Of a stretch of 64,000 nucleotides of DNA, positions 16,709 through 25,786 are shown piece after piece. The notes below the pieces were generated by a model, which ran no database searches, had not been told where the DNA came from, and worked only from the letters and a program-made list of their open reading frames with translations. The translations under genes were made by a program, and so were the position numbers. The first letter of the stretch is position 1. Every line of letters starts with the position of its first letter. Source of the DNA: Enterococcus thailandicus (lineage in GTDB: Bacteria; Bacillota; Bacilli; Lactobacillales; Enterococcaceae); contig NZ_JXLE01000001.1 of the NCBI RefSeq assembly GCF_001886265.1, forward strand, positions 124,001-188,000, read 5' to 3'.

Positions 16709-17351
16709 GTTTAAATTATATTCTTAACCGAGACATTAAACTCTTTTAGGTTGTTAACATAATAAAAATGGTTATCAATTTTTTGAATTGAATAAGTGAT
16801 TATCAAAATCCTGACGGGGGTTTCCATGGTGGAAGTATAAGTACTACAGGAAGATAGTAAAAAATGAATAAATTAACAAAATCATTTTTCATGTTTGTAC
16901 TGTCAGATCAGCGCCATTTTAAGTATAAACGAAAATTTAATATAACACACGAAAAGCGCTACCAATAGCTAGGATTTCTTGAGCATACAAAATGACTAAA
17001 TGAATTTTGAAGCATGGGTGTTTCGAGATTGGTTAGTAAAGTATCTTTATAAAGCAAGTAAGGGTGTGGATTATCACAATGTATTTAAGATATGTAGAAG
17101 ATATGTAGACTTTTCAATAAAAAGGATATCTTATGATTCATGCACTAGATGAAGCAAGTAGCTAACCAACCTATAATGATAGTCAAATTTAGATGTCTCC
17201 GTTGAAGTAAAAAAGAATCAGTACAACGTTTTGTCATTATCAAAGTTGTTTAAATGAAAGCAATTTTTTTGGTAGTTTATTTTCTTGATCTCCGTGTTAA
17301 GATACTGTGGCTAACGTAATAGTTTTAAAGCAATGTTGCTGTGACTGTTTT
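16709..17351. other. About 640 bp with no supported gene
   Basis: AT-rich DNA with stops in all frames. A 34-codon frame from about 16864 has a weak AGGAAG ahead of it but no recognisable content. I see no IS ends, RNA gene or clear promoter. Together with the tRNA-Arg and lipoprotein nearby, it may be decayed accessory DNA; that is inference. Confidence 0.5.
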
Positions 17352-17397
17352 CAAAAAGAAAGACCTCAACCAGATACTATTATTGGTTGAGGTCTTT
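17352..17397 (-). terminator. Intrinsic terminator of the aminopeptidase gene
   Basis: AAAGACCTCAACCA and TGGTTGAGGTCTTT form a 14-bp stem. Read on the minus strand a CTTTTTG tract follows. Confidence 0.88.
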
Positions 17398-17441
17398 GTA
17401 TTGAATAGCACATGTAATGTAAGAGCTATTACTGGAAAAAA

Positions 17442-18674
17442 CTATGCCCAATCACCATTTCTAAAGATTGGAACAGTTGAACCATCTTCGCGAATACCGT
17501 CTATATCCATTTGATTAGAACCAACCATGAAGTCTACGTGGGTTTGGCTACGGTTCAAGCCAGCATCAGCTAGTTGTTCTTCGGTCATTTCTGTTCCGCC
17601 TTTCAAGCTGAATGCGTAAGCCGAACCAAGTGCCAAGTGATTTGAAGCATTTTCATCAAATAAGGTGTTGAAGAAAATAATACCAGATTGGGAAATGGGT
17701 GACGGATCTGGAACAAGAGCAACTTCACCTAAATGACGTGCGCCTTCATCTGTGTCTAATAGTTTTGCTAAAACTTCTTCGCCTTTTTCAGCAGAGAAGT
17801 CAATCACTTTTCCATCTTTGAAGGTAAATTTCATTCCTTCGATGATTGTTCCAGCATAGCTTAAAGGTTTCGTGCTAGAAATAAATCCATCTACACGACG
17901 ACTGTCAGGAGCTGTGAAAACTTCTTCAGTAGGCATGTTTGCCATGAATTTTTCGTTGCGTGCGTTCAAGCTGCCAGCACCTTCCCATAAATGGTTTTTC
18001 GGTAGACCAATAATTAAGTCAGTTCCTGGTGCGATATAGTGTAAAGCAATAAATTGTTCTTGATTTAATTCATTTGCTTTTTTCGCTAATTTTTCATCGT
18101 GATTTTTCCATGCGCGTACAGGATCTTCTTCATAAATGCGAGTAGTTTTGAAAATTTCGTCCCAAAGTGCATCGACTTGTTCGGACTCAGGTAAATCAGG
18201 AAACACTTTGGCTGCCCATTGTTTGCCAGCAGCAGCGACGACTGTCCAACTTACTTTGTTCGCTTGAGTTGCTTTACGTAAATTGATCATTGCTTTACCA
18301 ACAGCGCTTTGATAACTTGCTACACGATCGCCATCAACACCAGCTAGAGAATCCGGGTCAGCAGAAACGACGCTGATTCGACTAGCCCCTTTTTCTACCC
18401 AGTCATTTGTTTGGTCGATTTTGTATTGTGGGACATTTTCGATACGGTCTGTTGCAGCATGAGTTAAAAATTCTTTTTGAATAGTATCGTCTGTCCATTG
18501 TACGATGACTTCCGCAGCCCCTAATTGGTAGGCTTCCTGTGTAATCAGACGTGCTAATGGTGCTTGGTCAACGCTGATTTGTAGAACAACGGTTTGTCCT
18601 GCTGAAACATTGACACCAGTTTCAGTGATTAGACGTGCATATTTCTCAAGGTATTTATTAAAATTTGCTAACAT
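17442..18674 (-). CDS. pepS: M29-family metallo-aminopeptidase (PepS/AmpS-like)
   Basis: A 410-residue cytosolic aminopeptidase that releases N-terminal residues from peptides. The M29 layout is visible: N-terminal MLANFNKYLEKYARLITETG, then the metal-ligand region including EGMKFTFKDGKVIDF, LGEVALVPDPSPISQSG, GSAYAFSLKGG and the C-terminal THVDFMVGSNQMDIDGI. Length and order match PepS of streptococci and lactobacilli. It is monocistronic, with a GGGGGAG-type site ahead of the start and its own terminator. A TetR gene is divergent from it and may share the regulatory region. Confidence 0.93.
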   Translation of the reverse strand: MLANFNKYLEKYARLITETGVNVSAGQTVVLQISVDQAPLARLITQEAYQLGAAEVIVQWTDDTIQKEFLTHAATDRIENVPQYKIDQTNDWVEKGASRISVVSADPDSLAGVDGDRVASYQSAVGKAMINLRKATQANKVSWTVVAAAGKQWAAKVFPDLPESEQVDALWDEIFKTTRIYEEDPVRAWKNHDEKLAKKANELNQEQFIALHYIAPGTDLIIGLPKNHLWEGAGSLNARNEKFMANMPTEEVFTAPDSRRVDGFISSTKPLSYAGTIIEGMKFTFKDGKVIDFSAEKGEEVLAKLLDTDEGARHLGEVALVPDPSPISQSGIIFFNTLFDENASNHLALGSAYAFSLKGGTEMTEEQLADAGLNRSQTHVDFMVGSNQMDIDGIREDGSTVPIFRNGDWA

Positions 18675-18934
18675 GTATATTACTCCCCCTCATTATTTGA
18701 TTTAATAACCAGTAATATGATAACATTTATTAATAGTAGAAACAATTAGTAAATAAGGAATGGATATGTTGGATCTTATGATTTTTATAAAAACGGAAAC
18801 CAAGAGTATTCCTGTGATAAAAGGGTGGACGAAGAGTAAAAAAACAAATTTTGCATATCAAAAAAAACGTGTTACAATTAAAATAACCAATAGGTGGAAG
18901 CGTTATAAATAATTTTTGAGGAGATTAAAAAATT

Positions 18935-19507
18935 ATGGCAAGAAAAAAGACGATTACCAGAGAGCAGATTTTAGCTGCTGCGTATGAAGTGGTTGCTACA
19001 GAGGGTTTTTCAAGATTTACTGCAAGAAATATTGCCAGTAAAATGAAATGTTCGACACAGCCAATTTATTTGGAATTCAAAAATATGGATGATTTAAAAA
19101 CAGAGTTATTTGAACAAATTTATAGTTATCTAAGCAATGAAGTTTTTCCAGTTGAACACACAGGGCATAAAATCATTGATTTAGCGTACAATTACATTCA
19201 TTTTGCTAATCGTGAGAAAAAATTGTATCGTTCTTTATACTTGGAAGAGTATGGTGGAGGGGAAGAGATGCAAGAATTTTCTTATAATTATTTCACGAAT
19301 GCAGTCAAACAAGATGCTGCATATGCAAATTTATCAAAAGAACAAATCGAATCACTTCATAATGGTACTTGGATCGTCGCAACTGGGATTGCTGCATTGA
19401 TGTCTTCAGGAATTATTCACCCAACTGATGCTCAAATTGAAAAATTGATTCAAGATAGTATCGATGCAATTCTTGTACAGGAAGAACCAATCAAGGTAGA
19501 TTATTAG
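18935..19507 (+). CDS. TetR-family transcriptional regulator
   Basis: A 190-residue regulator. The N-terminal helix-turn-helix is clear (ITREQILAAAYEVVATEGFS, then RFTARNIASKMKCSTQPIYLEFKNMDDL, residues about 7-55). The C-terminal ligand-binding half is helical and unlike well-known drug-pump regulators that I can name. A GGAG site precedes the ATG. It is divergent from the pepS-like gene with about 260 bp between them. The target and inducer are unknown; autoregulation is likely for the family. Confidence 0.88.
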   Translation: MARKKTITREQILAAAYEVVATEGFSRFTARNIASKMKCSTQPIYLEFKNMDDLKTELFEQIYSYLSNEVFPVEHTGHKIIDLAYNYIHFANREKKLYRSLYLEEYGGGEEMQEFSYNYFTNAVKQDAAYANLSKEQIESLHNGTWIVATGIAALMSSGIIHPTDAQIEKLIQDSIDAILVQEEPIKVDY

Positions 19508-19564
19508 TGTGACTTCATGCTGTACATTGTTTTTACATAAGCTAGTTGAATCATTTTTTGAAAA

Positions 19565-19694
19565 AGAGCTTGGACAAAAGAAGCCTAAACAGAAAAAAAG
19601 CCTAAAATTCGTTTTTTTAAACGCTGATTTTAGGCTTTTCTTAATTAAAAAATGTAGTAAGAATAGCTGAATTTTTGGTTTTGTCCCAGACTCT
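19565..19694. repeat. Large nested imperfect palindrome (GGGACAAA-type intergenic repeat)
   Basis: The outer arms AGAGCTTGGACAAAA (19565-19579) and TTTTGTCCCAGACTCT (19679-19694) are near-complementary. Inside is a second stem, AAAAGCCTAAAATTCGT with ACG-CTG-ATTTTAGGCTTTT (about 19597-19639), that also works as the TetR gene terminator. A related GGGACAAA hairpin follows liaR at 56872. This suggests a dispersed repeat of this genome. Confidence 0.7.
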
Positions 19695-19743
19695 TTATTG
19701 TTTTTAGTGCGTAACGAGTAAGTAGAAAAAATCGGTAAATCTA

Positions 19744-19782
19744 AAAACCGCTAAAAATCAAACAGTGATTTTTAGCGGTTTT
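19744..19782 (-). terminator. Intrinsic terminator of the flavodoxin gene
   Basis: AAAACCGCTAAAAATCA and TGATTTTTAGCGGTTTT form a perfect 17-bp stem with a 5-nt loop, located 26 bp beyond the flavodoxin stop on the minus strand. Confidence 0.9.
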
Positions 19783-19807
19783 CTTACATATATTTGAGTA
19801 GTTGAAA

Positions 19808-20251
19808 CTATTTTGCTTTAGCGACAAGTGCTTTGGCAAAGGCTTCAAGATTTTCGATGTCTTCTTCTTCAGCGTTCAAGTCCACTTTGACATTTTCTGC
19901 CCCTTTTGTTGCCCCCGTTTTGGCAAAGACAGCATCAAAGTCATCTACAGATTTACAAAATTCATCATAAAATGTATCGCCAGAACCACAAACGCCATAA
20001 ATTTTTCCTTCAAGGTCAACTTCTTGCAAGTCTTCATAAAAATCAACAATCTCATCTGGTAGTTCACCATCACCATATGTATAGGTTGCGACAACACAAA
20101 TGTCTGCGTCTTCAAATTCATCTGCATCTACTTGGGTACATTCATTGATTTCTACATCAATATCTAAATTTTCAAAAGCTTCTGCTACAATATCAGCAAT
20201 TTCTTCAGTATTGCCGGTCATGCTTGCATAAACGATTTTTGCTAAAGTCAT
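19808..20251 (-). CDS. Flavodoxin
   Basis: A 147-residue FMN-binding electron carrier. The phosphate loop ASMTGNTEEIAD lies at residues about 9-20. The FMN-stacking loops appear as ATYTYGDGELPDE (about 54-66) and VCGSGDTFYDEFC (about 87-99). The protein is very acidic, as is usual. It transfers electrons between redox partners in the cytoplasm; the partner is not evident from the neighbourhood. An AGGAGG-type site (CCTCCT on the plus strand) precedes the start. Confidence 0.95.
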   Translation of the reverse strand: MTLAKIVYASMTGNTEEIADIVAEAFENLDIDVEINECTQVDADEFEDADICVVATYTYGDGELPDEIVDFYEDLQEVDLEGKIYGVCGSGDTFYDEFCKSVDDFDAVFAKTGATKGAENVKVDLNAEEEDIENLEAFAKALVAKAK

Positions 20252-20354
20252 GATTTGCCTCCTAATTTATCAACGATTTTAACTTAATACGTAAGAATTA
20301 TACCAAACCATGCGTAAAAAAGAAAATAGAACTCGATGAGATGATAACTGTGAT

Positions 20355-20384
20355 TTGGCTAAACGTTGGTAACTATGGTAAAAT
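20355..20384 (+). promoter_or_regulatory. Sigma-A promoter of map
   Basis: TTGGCT (20355-20360), an 18-nt spacer and an extended TGG-TAAAAT -10 (20379-20384) lie 30 bp before the start codon. Confidence 0.65.
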
Positions 20385-20414
20385 GAGAACGATTTGTAAA
20401 AAGGAGACGAGAGA

Positions 20415-21179
20415 ATGATTACATTAAAATCAGCACGTGAAATTGAAACAATGGCAGAGTCTGGTGCCTTATTAGCAGACGTGCATAAAAACTTACGCGA
20501 TTTTATCAAGCCTGGTATTACAAGCTGGGATATTGAAGTTTTTGTCAGAAATTATATTGAAAGCCACGGTGGAATTGCTGCCCAAATCGGCTTTGAAGGT
20601 TACGAATATGCGACATGTATTAGTATTAACGATGAAATTTGTCATGGATTTCCTCGCAAAAAACCACTAGAAAGTGGCGATTTAGTTAAAGTTGATATGT
20701 GTATTGATTTAAAAGGTGGCATTTCTGATTCTTGTTGGGCGTATGTCGTTGGCGAATCAACACCTGAAATCGATCATTTAATGGAAGTAACAAAAAAAGC
20801 ATTATACCTTGGGATTGAACAAGCGAAAGTCGGCAATCGCATTGGAGATATTGGTCATGCAATCCAAACCTATGTTGAATCTGAAAACTTATCTGTTGTC
20901 CGCGATTTCATCGGTCATGGCGTTGGTCCAACGATTCATGAAGAACCAGCTGTCCCTCATTATGGTGAAGCAGGTAAAGGACTTCGATTGAAAGAAGGCA
21001 TGGTCATTACCATCGAACCAATGGTCAATACCGGAACTTGGAAGATGAAAATGGACCCAAATGGCTGGACTGCATATACGCGTGATGGTGGGTTATCTTG
21101 TCAGTATGAACATACTTTGGCGATTACGAAAGACGGTCCAAAAATTTTAACGTCACAAGGTGAAGAAGGCACATACTAA
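20415..21179 (+). CDS. map: Type I methionine aminopeptidase
   Basis: Removes the N-terminal Met from nascent proteins. It has 254 residues with all five metal ligands of the pita-bread fold in place: the two Asp in VDMCID and GGISDSCW, His in FIGHGVGPTIHEEP, Glu in ITIEPMV, and Glu in CQYEHTLAI. The His in ICHGF near residue 77 is the conserved substrate-side residue. The start has AAGGAGACGAG upstream. A membrane protein gene follows at 23 bp. Map is essential in most bacteria unless a second copy exists. Confidence 0.96.
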   Translation: MITLKSAREIETMAESGALLADVHKNLRDFIKPGITSWDIEVFVRNYIESHGGIAAQIGFEGYEYATCISINDEICHGFPRKKPLESGDLVKVDMCIDLKGGISDSCWAYVVGESTPEIDHLMEVTKKALYLGIEQAKVGNRIGDIGHAIQTYVESENLSVVRDFIGHGVGPTIHEEPAVPHYGEAGKGLRLKEGMVITIEPMVNTGTWKMKMDPNGWTAYTRDGGLSCQYEHTLAITKDGPKILTSQGEEGTY

Positions 21180-21202
21180 TAACAAAAGTATAGGGGAAAT
21201 AA

Positions 21203-22126
21203 ATGGGGATTTGGCAGAAAATTAAAGAAAATAAGGATTTTATGCGATTTATCGAAACAACGCAAAAGCGAATGAATGATTCGGAAATTGGAACAACTTC
21301 TGTGGTTGTTGCTTATTACTTGTTGTTATCGTTGTTTCCGCTGATTATTGCATTTGGCAACGTATTGCCTTTTTTGAATATTGATCCAAATACAGTGTTA
21401 ACTTATGTTCGAGAGGTTATGCCTGAAACGATTTACCAATTTATTGGCCCTGCAATCAAAGATCTACTGACGCAAAGCTCTGGCGGATTGCTTTCAATTT
21501 CTGCATTAGCTGCGCTTTGGTCAGCAAGTCAAAGTATCAACGCATTACAAATTGCAATGAATAAAGCCTATGGTGTGGACAATCGAAAGAACTTTTTGAT
21601 TGTCCGCCTTGTTTCATTAGTGGTCATTGTCTTATTTATGGTTGCGATAGGTGGGGTGACAATCGTCTTAGGGTTAGGAAACTTGATTCTTGAAGCAATT
21701 CAACCGATTTTTCAGTTTCCGCTACATTTGATTGATCAGTTCCAAGCTTTGAAATGGCCTGTAACATTAGTTGCGCTATTTGTGATTTTGTTTTTGATTT
21801 ATTTGATTGTGCCTAATGCGCAATTGAAGTTAAAAACGATTTTGCCTGGAACAATCTTTGCCACGGTTGGCTGGATGTTGTTGTCGCAGGTCTTTGGAAT
21901 CTATGCGAAGTATTTTGCTTCACGTGTCAGCGGTTATCAAATCATTGGAAGTTTCATCGTTTTGATGCTGTGGTTGAACTTTGCTGCCACGATTGTCATT
22001 CTTGGTGGAATCATTAATGCGGTTGTTCAAGAGTATGTATTGGGGAGTCAGGCGACACGTCGTAAAGGCCCGCTTAATCGTTGGGTTGAAAAAATAAAAA
22101 ATAAAATTTCTAATAAAAAAACGTAA
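21203..22126 (+). CDS. YihY/UPF0761 family inner membrane protein
   Basis: A 307-residue polytopic protein of the YihY family, once called ribonuclease BN in error. Six or so membrane helices can be read, starting with TTSVVVAYYLLLSLFPLIIA (residues about 33-52). Family signatures are SLFPL, ALWSASQSINAL and the C-terminal IVLMLWLNFAATIVILGG. The N terminus and the C-terminal tail are polar and basic. Function is unknown. It is probably co-transcribed with map, and lies just ahead of the polysaccharide locus. Confidence 0.88.
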   Translation: MGIWQKIKENKDFMRFIETTQKRMNDSEIGTTSVVVAYYLLLSLFPLIIAFGNVLPFLNIDPNTVLTYVREVMPETIYQFIGPAIKDLLTQSSGGLLSISALAALWSASQSINALQIAMNKAYGVDNRKNFLIVRLVSLVVIVLFMVAIGGVTIVLGLGNLILEAIQPIFQFPLHLIDQFQALKWPVTLVALFVILFLIYLIVPNAQLKLKTILPGTIFATVGWMLLSQVFGIYAKYFASRVSGYQIIGSFIVLMLWLNFAATIVILGGIINAVVQEYVLGSQATRRKGPLNRWVEKIKNKISNKKT

Positions 22127-22215
22127 ATTCTTACGTTCTTTTACTCGACTTATTGTAAACTATTAGTAGTGTTTTATAATAACGGGAAAACTCTCAAGTT
22201 AAAGTAGGTGTCCAG

Positions 22216-23346
22216 ATGCTTGTTTCGTTTAGTATGGTCGTTAGGTTTTTTCTAACGATAGTATTATCGTTGATTTTAACACCAATATTTAAAATAATTT
22301 CTGTCCAAACAGGAATGGTCGATAAACCGAACGCGCGAAGAATCAATACAGTACCGATGCCAAGTGCCGGAGGGTTGCCAATTTTTATATCTTTTGTTAT
22401 TTCAACGTTGATTTTGTTTCATGATATTATTCCAAGATTTTATATTGTACCAATTTTATTAGCAGCGTTGATTATTATCATTACGGGGGTATTAGATGAT
22501 CGATTTGAGTTGACACCAAAACAAAAGAGTGTCGGGATCTTATTCGCTTCACTTGTTATCTACTTTTTAGCAGGTATTCATATCGACTCGTTTACTTTAC
22601 CATTTTTTGGCCATTTTGAACTCGGGTGGTTAAGCTTTCCAGTAACAATCTTTTGGATTTTCGGTATTACGAATGCCGTGAATTTGATTGATGGATTGGA
22701 TGGGTTGGCTGCGGGAGTATCACTGATTGGGTTGACTACAATTGGAATCATTGGGTATTTCTTTTTGCATTCATCCACTGTGTATATTCCAATTGTTATT
22801 TTCTGTTTAGTAGCGAGTATCATCGGCTTCTTCCCGTATAATTTTTATCCTGCTAAGATTTATTTGGGGGATACAGGTGCATTATTTTTAGGGTTTATGT
22901 TGGCTGTTTTATCTTTACAAGGGTTAAAAAATGTAACGTTTGTTTCATCAATTTCTTTATTGATTGTTTTGGGTGTTCCAGTAACGGATACTTTTTTTGC
23001 AATCGTTCGTCGCAAGGCAAACCGAGTATCTTTTTCAACTGCGGATAAAAAGCATTTGCATCACCGCTTATTAAGCTTAGGCTTCACACACAAAGGAGCA
23101 GTTTTGGCGATTTATGCGATGGCATTAATGTTTTCTTTCACAGCAATGATCATGAATTATGCTGGTCAGGTCGGGACAATTGTTCTGGTACTAGTAATGT
23201 TATTTGCGATTATTTTGTTACTGGAGTTAATCGGGTTGATTGGTGAGAAACATCAATTTATTTTGAAAACTTTACGATTTTTGGGAAATAAAGAATATCG
23301 TACGCAAGTACTGCAGAAATATTTGAAGAAATGGGACCATCATTAG
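22216..23346 (+). CDS. epaA: Undecaprenyl-phosphate GlcNAc-1-phosphate transferase (TagO/EpaA-like)
   Basis: Initiates lipid-linked polysaccharide synthesis by moving a HexNAc-1-phosphate (normally GlcNAc-1-P) onto undecaprenyl phosphate at the cytoplasmic membrane face. It has 376 residues with about ten membrane helices. Family motifs are DKPNARRINT, the Asp pair in GVLDDRFELT, NLIDGLDGLAAG, GDTGALFLGF and the loop HLHHRLL. It is the first gene of the surface polysaccharide cluster and is immediately followed by a GT2 gene with no gap. The family is certain; the epaA name rests on synteny with enterococcal epa loci. Confidence 0.93.
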   Translation: MLVSFSMVVRFFLTIVLSLILTPIFKIISVQTGMVDKPNARRINTVPMPSAGGLPIFISFVISTLILFHDIIPRFYIVPILLAALIIIITGVLDDRFELTPKQKSVGILFASLVIYFLAGIHIDSFTLPFFGHFELGWLSFPVTIFWIFGITNAVNLIDGLDGLAAGVSLIGLTTIGIIGYFFLHSSTVYIPIVIFCLVASIIGFFPYNFYPAKIYLGDTGALFLGFMLAVLSLQGLKNVTFVSSISLLIVLGVPVTDTFFAIVRRKANRVSFSTADKKHLHHRLLSLGFTHKGAVLAIYAMALMFSFTAMIMNYAGQVGTIVLVLVMLFAIILLLELIGLIGEKHQFILKTLRFLGNKEYRTQVLQKYLKKWDHH

Positions 23347-24147
23347 ATGAATAAAAAATTAGAACAGCCGGTCCTAATCAGTATAGTGACCGCAAATAGT
23401 CAAAAGATTTTTCGTACATTAGATACCTTGATTGCAACCATTGGTGAAAACCCAGCAATTGAGATCATTATTTTTGATAATAACTCCTCGCCTGAATATC
23501 AGGCTAAATTGAAGGAGTATTTACACTATTCTTATCTACACATTAACTTTCATCAGGAAAACAGTGGTTTTGGTTACGGACATAATCAAAATCTGTTGAA
23601 CAGCAAGTATCGTTATGCTGTTATTTTTAATCCGGATATTTTGGTAGACGAGCAAACAATTACCGAAGTTGTTGAGTTACTGGTTGACCACCCTGAATGT
23701 GCGATGCTAGCACCTAAGATTTTAAACGAGGATGGTTCTATTCAATATTTGATTCGTGAACGCCTAGATGTTTTTGATTATGTGCTGCGTTTCATTCCCT
23801 TTAAATGGGTGAAAAAGTTGTTTGATAAACGATTGGCTAAGTTTGAGTGCAGGGATCTTCCGCTAAATCAAAATAGTTATGTTCGTATGATTTCTGGGAG
23901 TTTCATGGTCGTTGACACAGTGAAGTTTACTGAAGTTGCAGGATTTGATTCTCGCTATTTTATGTACTTTGAAGACAATGATTTGTGTTTGAAATTTGAA
24001 CAAGCGGGTTACAAATTACTGTATACCCCAACGCACTCAGTCGTTCATTTATATGGAAAAGGTGCACATCGTAATTTTAAATTATTCCGAATTTTTATGT
24101 CTTCGATGGCAAAATTTTTCCATAAGTGGGGGTGGCGTTTTTTCTAA
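23347..24147 (+). CDS. epaB: GT2-family glycosyltransferase, rhamnosyltransferase type (EpaB-like)
   Basis: A 266-residue GT-A enzyme. The nucleotide-sugar motif is FNPDILVDE (about residue 96), where the Asp binds the metal. The acceptor end has FMYFEDNDLCLKFEQAGY, the ED-x-D pattern of WbbL-type rhamnosyltransferases. It probably adds the first rhamnose to the lipid-linked GlcNAc. Start and stop are contiguous with neighbours: ATG directly after the epaA stop, and the stop overlapping the next ATG. No membrane segments, so membrane-associated by partners. Confidence 0.85.
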   Translation: MNKKLEQPVLISIVTANSQKIFRTLDTLIATIGENPAIEIIIFDNNSSPEYQAKLKEYLHYSYLHINFHQENSGFGYGHNQNLLNSKYRYAVIFNPDILVDEQTITEVVELLVDHPECAMLAPKILNEDGSIQYLIRERLDVFDYVLRFIPFKWVKKLFDKRLAKFECRDLPLNQNSYVRMISGSFMVVDTVKFTEVAGFDSRYFMYFEDNDLCLKFEQAGYKLLYTPTHSVVHLYGKGAHRNFKLFRIFMSSMAKFFHKWGWRFF

Positions 24148-24974
24148 TGAAACCAACTAATTTAGTTGTTGTCGTATTGTATCAGCAACCCATAGAAAAA
24201 ACACCTTCTTTTGCTCTATTATCGCAAGCTGTGGTGGATCAAAAAATCCAACTCGTTATTTTTGATAACAGTCCAACGGAGCAACACCATTCATTGTTTG
24301 AAAAAAAGTTCGTGAATTACTATCATGATGCGCAAAATCCGGGATTGGCAGCAGCATACAACTATGCACTGTCGCAAGCTCAACCCACGATTCAACGACT
24401 GATTACGTTGGATCAAGATACTGTCTTAAATGAAAGCTATTTGGAGCAAATCAGTCAGGTTGAATTTTCAGATGACTGTGTTGTTGCTGTACCGATGATT
24501 TTTGATCAAGGGCAACAAATTTCACCTGTTTATGCCGATCAGTATGTTAATCGTACCTATCGAGCAGTTTCTGAAGTAGGGCTGACGGAGCAACGAGTGA
24601 TGGCAATCAATTCGGGAACAGTTTTTTCAATCTCATTTTTACAAACAATTGGCGGGTTTAATCCTGCTTTTTCTTTAGATTTTTTAGATCATTGGTTTTT
24701 TTGGAAAGTTCATCAACTTCACAAAAAAATTGAAATTTTACCAATTCGCTTGGAGCATGACTTATCTGTGCTCAATTATGAAAAAGTATCGACAACAAGA
24801 TATGAATCGATTTTAGCTGCCGAAACAAAATTTTATCGCGAGTACGATCAAATTCATTGGAAAAAGCATCGTAAGCAGCTGCTGTTAAGAAGTATTAAAC
24901 AATTTTTGACAGTGAAGAACCGAAAAATTTGGCGTTTAACCTTGCGAGTTTATGTTGAGATGGGGAAGGTGTAA
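24147..24974 (+). CDS. epaC: GT2-family glycosyltransferase, rhamnosyltransferase-like (EpaC-like)
   Basis: A 275-residue GT-A enzyme similar in style to rhamnosyltransferases: NPGLAAAYNYALSQA, then LITLDQDTVLNESYL (about residue 86) with the metal-binding DQD, and LDFLDHWFFWKVHQL near the C terminus. The start at 24147 is chosen because the ATG overlaps the stop of the preceding gene and GGGGGTGG lies just upstream; an in-frame ATG seven codons earlier would overlap the previous gene further. It acts in the rhamnan assembly pathway by context. The gene letter is by synteny. Confidence 0.8.
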   Translation: MKPTNLVVVVLYQQPIEKTPSFALLSQAVVDQKIQLVIFDNSPTEQHHSLFEKKFVNYYHDAQNPGLAAAYNYALSQAQPTIQRLITLDQDTVLNESYLEQISQVEFSDDCVVAVPMIFDQGQQISPVYADQYVNRTYRAVSEVGLTEQRVMAINSGTVFSISFLQTIGGFNPAFSLDFLDHWFFWKVHQLHKKIEILPIRLEHDLSVLNYEKVSTTRYESILAAETKFYREYDQIHWKKHRKQLLLRSIKQFLTVKNRKIWRLTLRVYVEMGKV

Positions 24975-24978
24975 GTTT

Positions 24979-25686
24979 TTGCGATCTGTTTGCATGGCCA
25001 CATTTAATGGCGAAAAATATCTGAGAGAACAATTAAATAGCATTTTACGACAGCTTTCTACAACCGATGAGTTAGTTATCTCTGATGATGGTTCAGTTGA
25101 CAGCACTTGGAATATTTTGCTGGAATACGCACAACAAGATTCACGTATTAAACTATTAAAAGGACCTCAACGTGGACTGATTCAAAATTTTGCTCATGCA
25201 ATTGAACAAGCAAATGGAGAAATCATTTTTTTGGCTGACCAAGATGATGTTTGGTTAGACAATAAAGTGAAAAGGATAACGGCTGATTTTGCAGCCCATC
25301 CGAAAAGGCAAGTTGTTGTTTCGGACTTGGTGATTGTGGACGAGGATCTTAAAACCATTTATCCCTCTTATTTTACTTATCGGCATTCAAAAGAAGGATG
25401 GTTGAATAACTTTGTCCGTAGTCATTATATTGGAGCTGGTATGGCCTTTCGTTCGAGTCTGAAGCCTAAAATCTTACCAATTCCAGATGATGTACCTATG
25501 CACGATATGTGGATTGGTTTATTAGGTGGAAATCAGGTCGGATTTATTCGCGAACCGTTGACGTTGTATCGACGCCACGACTTGAACGCAAGTGAGATCC
25601 AAACGCATTCCAGTTTTCAACAAAAATTGGCGTGGCGATTTCATTTATTGGTGTCCTACCTAAAAAGAAAGTGGCAGCGACACTAA
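24979..25686 (+). CDS. GT2-family glycosyltransferase (rhamnan alpha-transferase type)
   Basis: A 235-residue GT-A enzyme: SVCMATFNGEKYLREQLNS at the N terminus, SDDGSVDST, and LADQDDVWLDNK carrying the DxD-like metal motif (about residue 82). C-terminal YRRHDLNAS resembles rhamnosyltransferases such as RgpB/EpaD types. A TTG start at 24979 is preferred because GGGGAAGGTG lies just upstream and the product then begins at the usual place for the family. An in-frame ATG at 24952 would overlap the previous gene by 23 bp. It closes the first GT block before a promoter. Confidence 0.78.
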   Translation: MRSVCMATFNGEKYLREQLNSILRQLSTTDELVISDDGSVDSTWNILLEYAQQDSRIKLLKGPQRGLIQNFAHAIEQANGEIIFLADQDDVWLDNKVKRITADFAAHPKRQVVVSDLVIVDEDLKTIYPSYFTYRHSKEGWLNNFVRSHYIGAGMAFRSSLKPKILPIPDDVPMHDMWIGLLGGNQVGFIREPLTLYRRHDLNASEIQTHSSFQQKLAWRFHLLVSYLKRKWQRH

Positions 25687-25720
25687 GTTTAATAAAAAAG
25701 TATTAAATGCCAAATAGCTC

Positions 25721-25749
25721 ATGACAAATGTTTGGATTGATGAGATAAT
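25721..25749 (+). promoter_or_regulatory. Sigma-A promoter ahead of the rhamnose genes
   Basis: ATGACA (25721-25726), a 17-nt spacer and GATAAT (25744-25749). It would allow the dTDP-rhamnose genes to be transcribed independently of epaA. Confidence 0.6.
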
Positions 25750-25786
25750 AACAAAGTGAAATTTGAAAAAAGGAGCGCTTAAAGCC

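Noticed and set aside
16864-16968. 34-codon frame in the gene-free stretch
   Set aside because: Weak ribosome binding site, no recognisable content, and stops in all frames around it.
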